NCBI RefSeq assembly: GCF_003569765.1
Contig: NZ_QXMG01000003.1
Coordinates: forward strand, 124,001 to 188,000
DNA: 64,000 nucleotides
Reading direction: 5' to 3'
Source: Caldimonas tepidiphila
GTDB taxonomy: Bacteria > Pseudomonadota > Gammaproteobacteria > Burkholderiales > Burkholderiaceae_C
The position numbers were made by a program, and so were the translations under genes. Below the pieces are notes generated by a model. The model was not told where the DNA came from and searched no databases. It saw only the letters and a list, made by a program, of their open reading frames with translations. This document shows positions 63,001-64,000 of this stretch, one piece after another (position 1 is the first letter of the stretch; every line of letters starts with the position of its first letter).

Positions 63001-64000
63001 GGTGGGCGACCCGCACCGGCTGCGCCAAGTGCTGCTGAACCTGCTGTCCAACGCGGTGAAGTTCACGCAGCGCGGCGGCGTGACGCTGATCGTGTCGCAG
63101 CGAGGGGAGGACCACTCTCCGGGCACCTGCACGCTGCACTTCCGCGTCCGCGACACCGGCATCGGCATCGCGCCCGACAAGCTCGAAGCCGTGTTCGAGC
63201 CCTTCACGCAGGCCGACGCCTCCACCACGCGCCGCTTTGGCGGCACGGGCCTGGGCCTGTCGATCAGCCGCCGCCTGGTCTCGCTAATGGGCGGCACGAT
63301 GTGGGCGCGGAGCACGCCCGGCGCGGGCAGCACCTTCTACTTCACCGCGACGTTCGGGCTGGCAGCGGCCGACGGGGACGACGCGGAGGACGGGGACGAG
63401 GGCGGCGAGCCGGGCTCCCGCGTGCTGGTGCTCGACGCCTCGCCGCTGCCGGACGCACGGCTCGGCGCGGTGCTGGAGACTTGGCGGCTGCGGCCGGTGA
63501 CCGTCCCGACGCTGGCCGAGGCGGTGCGCCGGCTGGAATCGCTGGCCCCGCACCACCGGGCCGTCCAGAGCGTGCTCGCGAAGTCCTCGGCGCTGGACGT
63601 GCGCGGCGACTCCGATCTCGCGCTGCTGCGGCGGCTGTGCGACACCGGGAGCCACCGGCGCGTCGCGATCCTGCTCGAGGACGAAGCGGTGAGCGAGGAG
63701 GTGCGCACCGCCTTCGAGCGCAGCGTGGCCTGGCCCGCGGTGCCCTCGATGCTGTTCGACGCGCTGACCTCGGTCGAAGGCTTCACGCACAGCTCGCTGC
63801 GCGAGCGCCGGGGGTGGGACGCCACACGATGGGATACCCCGGCGGAGAACTGCCGCATCCTGCTGGCGGAGGACAACCCGATCAACCAGAAGCTCGCGAT
63901 CCGGCTGCTCGAGGGCATGGGCCACCGGGTGGAGGTGGCCGGCGACGGCGAGGAGGCGATGCAGCGTGCGTGCGCCGAGGCCTTCGACCTGATCCTGATG
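60005..64000 (+). CDS. CHASE-PAS hybrid sensor histidine kinase, truncated by the window end
   Basis: At least 1332 aa, open to the right edge. Order: membrane helix (about 15-35), periplasmic CHASE domain (about 80-240), second helix (about 315-340), four PAS/PAC units (near 365, 490, 615 and 740; for example AVFITDAERRITWVNRGFERI and AIVSVADRSGRIVDVNEAF), HisKA with phospho-His about residue 899 in NMSHEIRTPMN, HATPase with LNLLSNAVKFT, DTGIGI and GGTGLGLSISRRL, a degenerate receiver-like segment (VLVLDASPLPDARLG, no acceptor pocket seen) and the start of a true receiver (ILLAEDNPINQKLAIRLL). It follows the DUF3131 lipoprotein by 19 nt and could supply phosphate to the RsbU-like receiver; that is inference. 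Confidence 0.92.
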   Translation, partial: MDQERPPSPPRSTWVLPAAVLLASLGLTGSGVYMLDRSIETAAQVRFSRQLDRVEREIQQRFRQPVHAVNSLRSVLTAFPEPGPDVLRTYVEARDLPGEFPGLRGLGFGQRVLREDLERFVAAERSAGRSGFQVRTSGKAPDLYVLKFIEPIEQNRAAWGFDIGSEAVRRAAIERAALTGEPTLTARITLVQDDRQGAGFMYMAPVYRGGDLPEPAGRRLSELAGLVVAPIVVRELLAGIAEVADEQLDIALYDGPATDPARLVYELHETQADRPHALPSRDPLFEAERGMTIGGRTLTLRALSTPAFETEIDRGLQVALGVAGVLLSGLLALSAWLLAVGRARAETLAREMTADLRRLAKVVQHTSNAVFITDAERRITWVNRGFERIFGYRHAEALGHTPGELLDSDRTDPAELQRIREAQQRGEPYQGELLQRGKDGRDAWIDVELQPLHGERGELTGFMAIESDITAQKDAQTRLQAALRETQALLRTIDLHAIVSVADRSGRIVDVNEAFVRTSGYPREELLGQDHRILDSGVHLPAFWAEMRDTIGSGRPWRGEICNRARDGSLYWVSCVVAPFVGLDGTIEKYVSICTDVTESRLAHERLSAMTARLELAIEGSNDGLWDWMDVRSEEAWWSPTFYELLGYRPGEVPASIDTFRSLLHPQHRERVTAALDQALRGGPAFDTEAPLRSKSGEWRWFRGRAKVYFDAAGKAQRMAGSLQDIHDRKQAEAALSRTTAQLRSVLDAASEVSVIATGLDGSVTVFNRGAEQLLGWEAGEIVGRHTLAKFHDPQELEQRRAELSAELGRAVEAAEVFAEEARLARPREWSYVRRDGSRVSVSLVITEMRADDGETIGRLSLAQDITLRKEHEASLREARARAEQANVAKSQFLANMSHEIRTPMNAIIGMTDLALEGELNADQRELLTVVKDSARSLLNLVNDILDFSKVEAGHLEFEHVGFDLLELVAATTRTLDERARGKGLALDWIIAPGVPRRVVGDPHRLRQVLLNLLSNAVKFTQRGGVTLIVSQRGEDHSPGTCTLHFRVRDTGIGIAPDKLEAVFEPFTQADASTTRRFGGTGLGLSISRRLVSLMGGTMWARSTPGAGSTFYFTATFGLAAADGDDAEDGDEGGEPGSRVLVLDASPLPDARLGAVLETWRLRPVTVPTLAEAVRRLESLAPHHRAVQSVLAKSSALDVRGDSDLALLRRLCDTGSHRRVAILLEDEAVSEEVRTAFERSVAWPAVPSMLFDALTSVEGFTHSSLRERRGWDATRWDTPAENCRILLAEDNPINQKLAIRLLEGMGHRVEVAGDGEEAMQRACAEAFDLILM

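Overview
The window is very GC-rich, with strong G/C at third codon positions. It carries betaproteobacterial-type genes: RelA without a hydrolase centre, OmpR/EnvZ, 3-hydroxybutyrate dehydrogenase, OpgC, and an Orn/Arg/Lys-type decarboxylase. I read it as chromosomal DNA of a betaproteobacterium, probably Burkholderiales-like; the genus cannot be fixed from sequence alone. I recognised no rRNA, CRISPR array, prophage or complete insertion sequence.

Layout. (1) 1-7567, minus strand: a type II secretion/type IV pilus-like operon. In transcription order it holds a GspE-type ATPase, PilM/GspL-, PilN- and PilO-like proteins, a proline-rich periplasmic protein, a secretin lipoprotein with a C-terminal cohesin-like domain, two GspG-like pseudopilins and a third pilin cut by the window edge. 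Just upstream, 7852-10104 encodes a secreted protein with Ig/cadherin-like repeats, a candidate substrate or surface partner. (2) 10338-17142: HAD hydrolase, a small secreted protein, two near-identical tRNA-Val(GAC) genes each with its own promoter and terminator, an alpha/beta hydrolase-relA pair, bdhA and a SIMPL protein. (3) 17299-19606: ompR-envZ with a possible OmpR-box pair upstream. (4) 19622-26399: an IS5-like transposase remnant, then a four-gene operon (ThDP enzyme, mandelate-racemase-like enolase, FAD/Fe-S 2-hydroxyacid dehydrogenase, PPC-domain protein) whose enzyme set resembles a mandelate-type 2-hydroxyacid pathway. (5) 26623-38515: core genes ispF-ispD, mfd, serB, a flavin reductase-like gene, an RraA-like gene, an amino acid decarboxylase, NfeD-stomatin, and a transglutaminase-like peptidase with a small lipoprotein. 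(6) 38516-42235: a decayed patch with a frameshifted LysR remnant, an unidentified gene tail, and a homocysteine S-methyltransferase-family gene with different codon use. (7) 42236-48958: ornithine cyclodeaminase with an Lrp/AsnC regulator, a GGDEF-EAL/HDOD pair and a tannase-family lipoprotein. (8) 48983-64000: galU and opgC on the minus strand, then a long plus-strand series: GAF protein, outer-membrane barrel, RsbU/RsbV/RsbW-like partner-switching module, cellulose-synthase-like glycosyltransferase, two tandem DUF3131 proteins, and a CHASE/PAS hybrid histidine kinase that runs off the window.

The most interesting block is (8). It combines UDP-glucose supply, a membrane beta-glycan-type glycosyltransferase, candidate periplasmic glycan-acting proteins, an acyl/succinyl transferase, an outer-membrane barrel and a phosphatase/STAS/anti-sigma-type switch. 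Together these look like a regulated envelope or extracellular glucan locus without the usual OpgGH or Bcs partner genes. Second is the cohesin-bearing secretin operon with the adjacent Ig-repeat protein.
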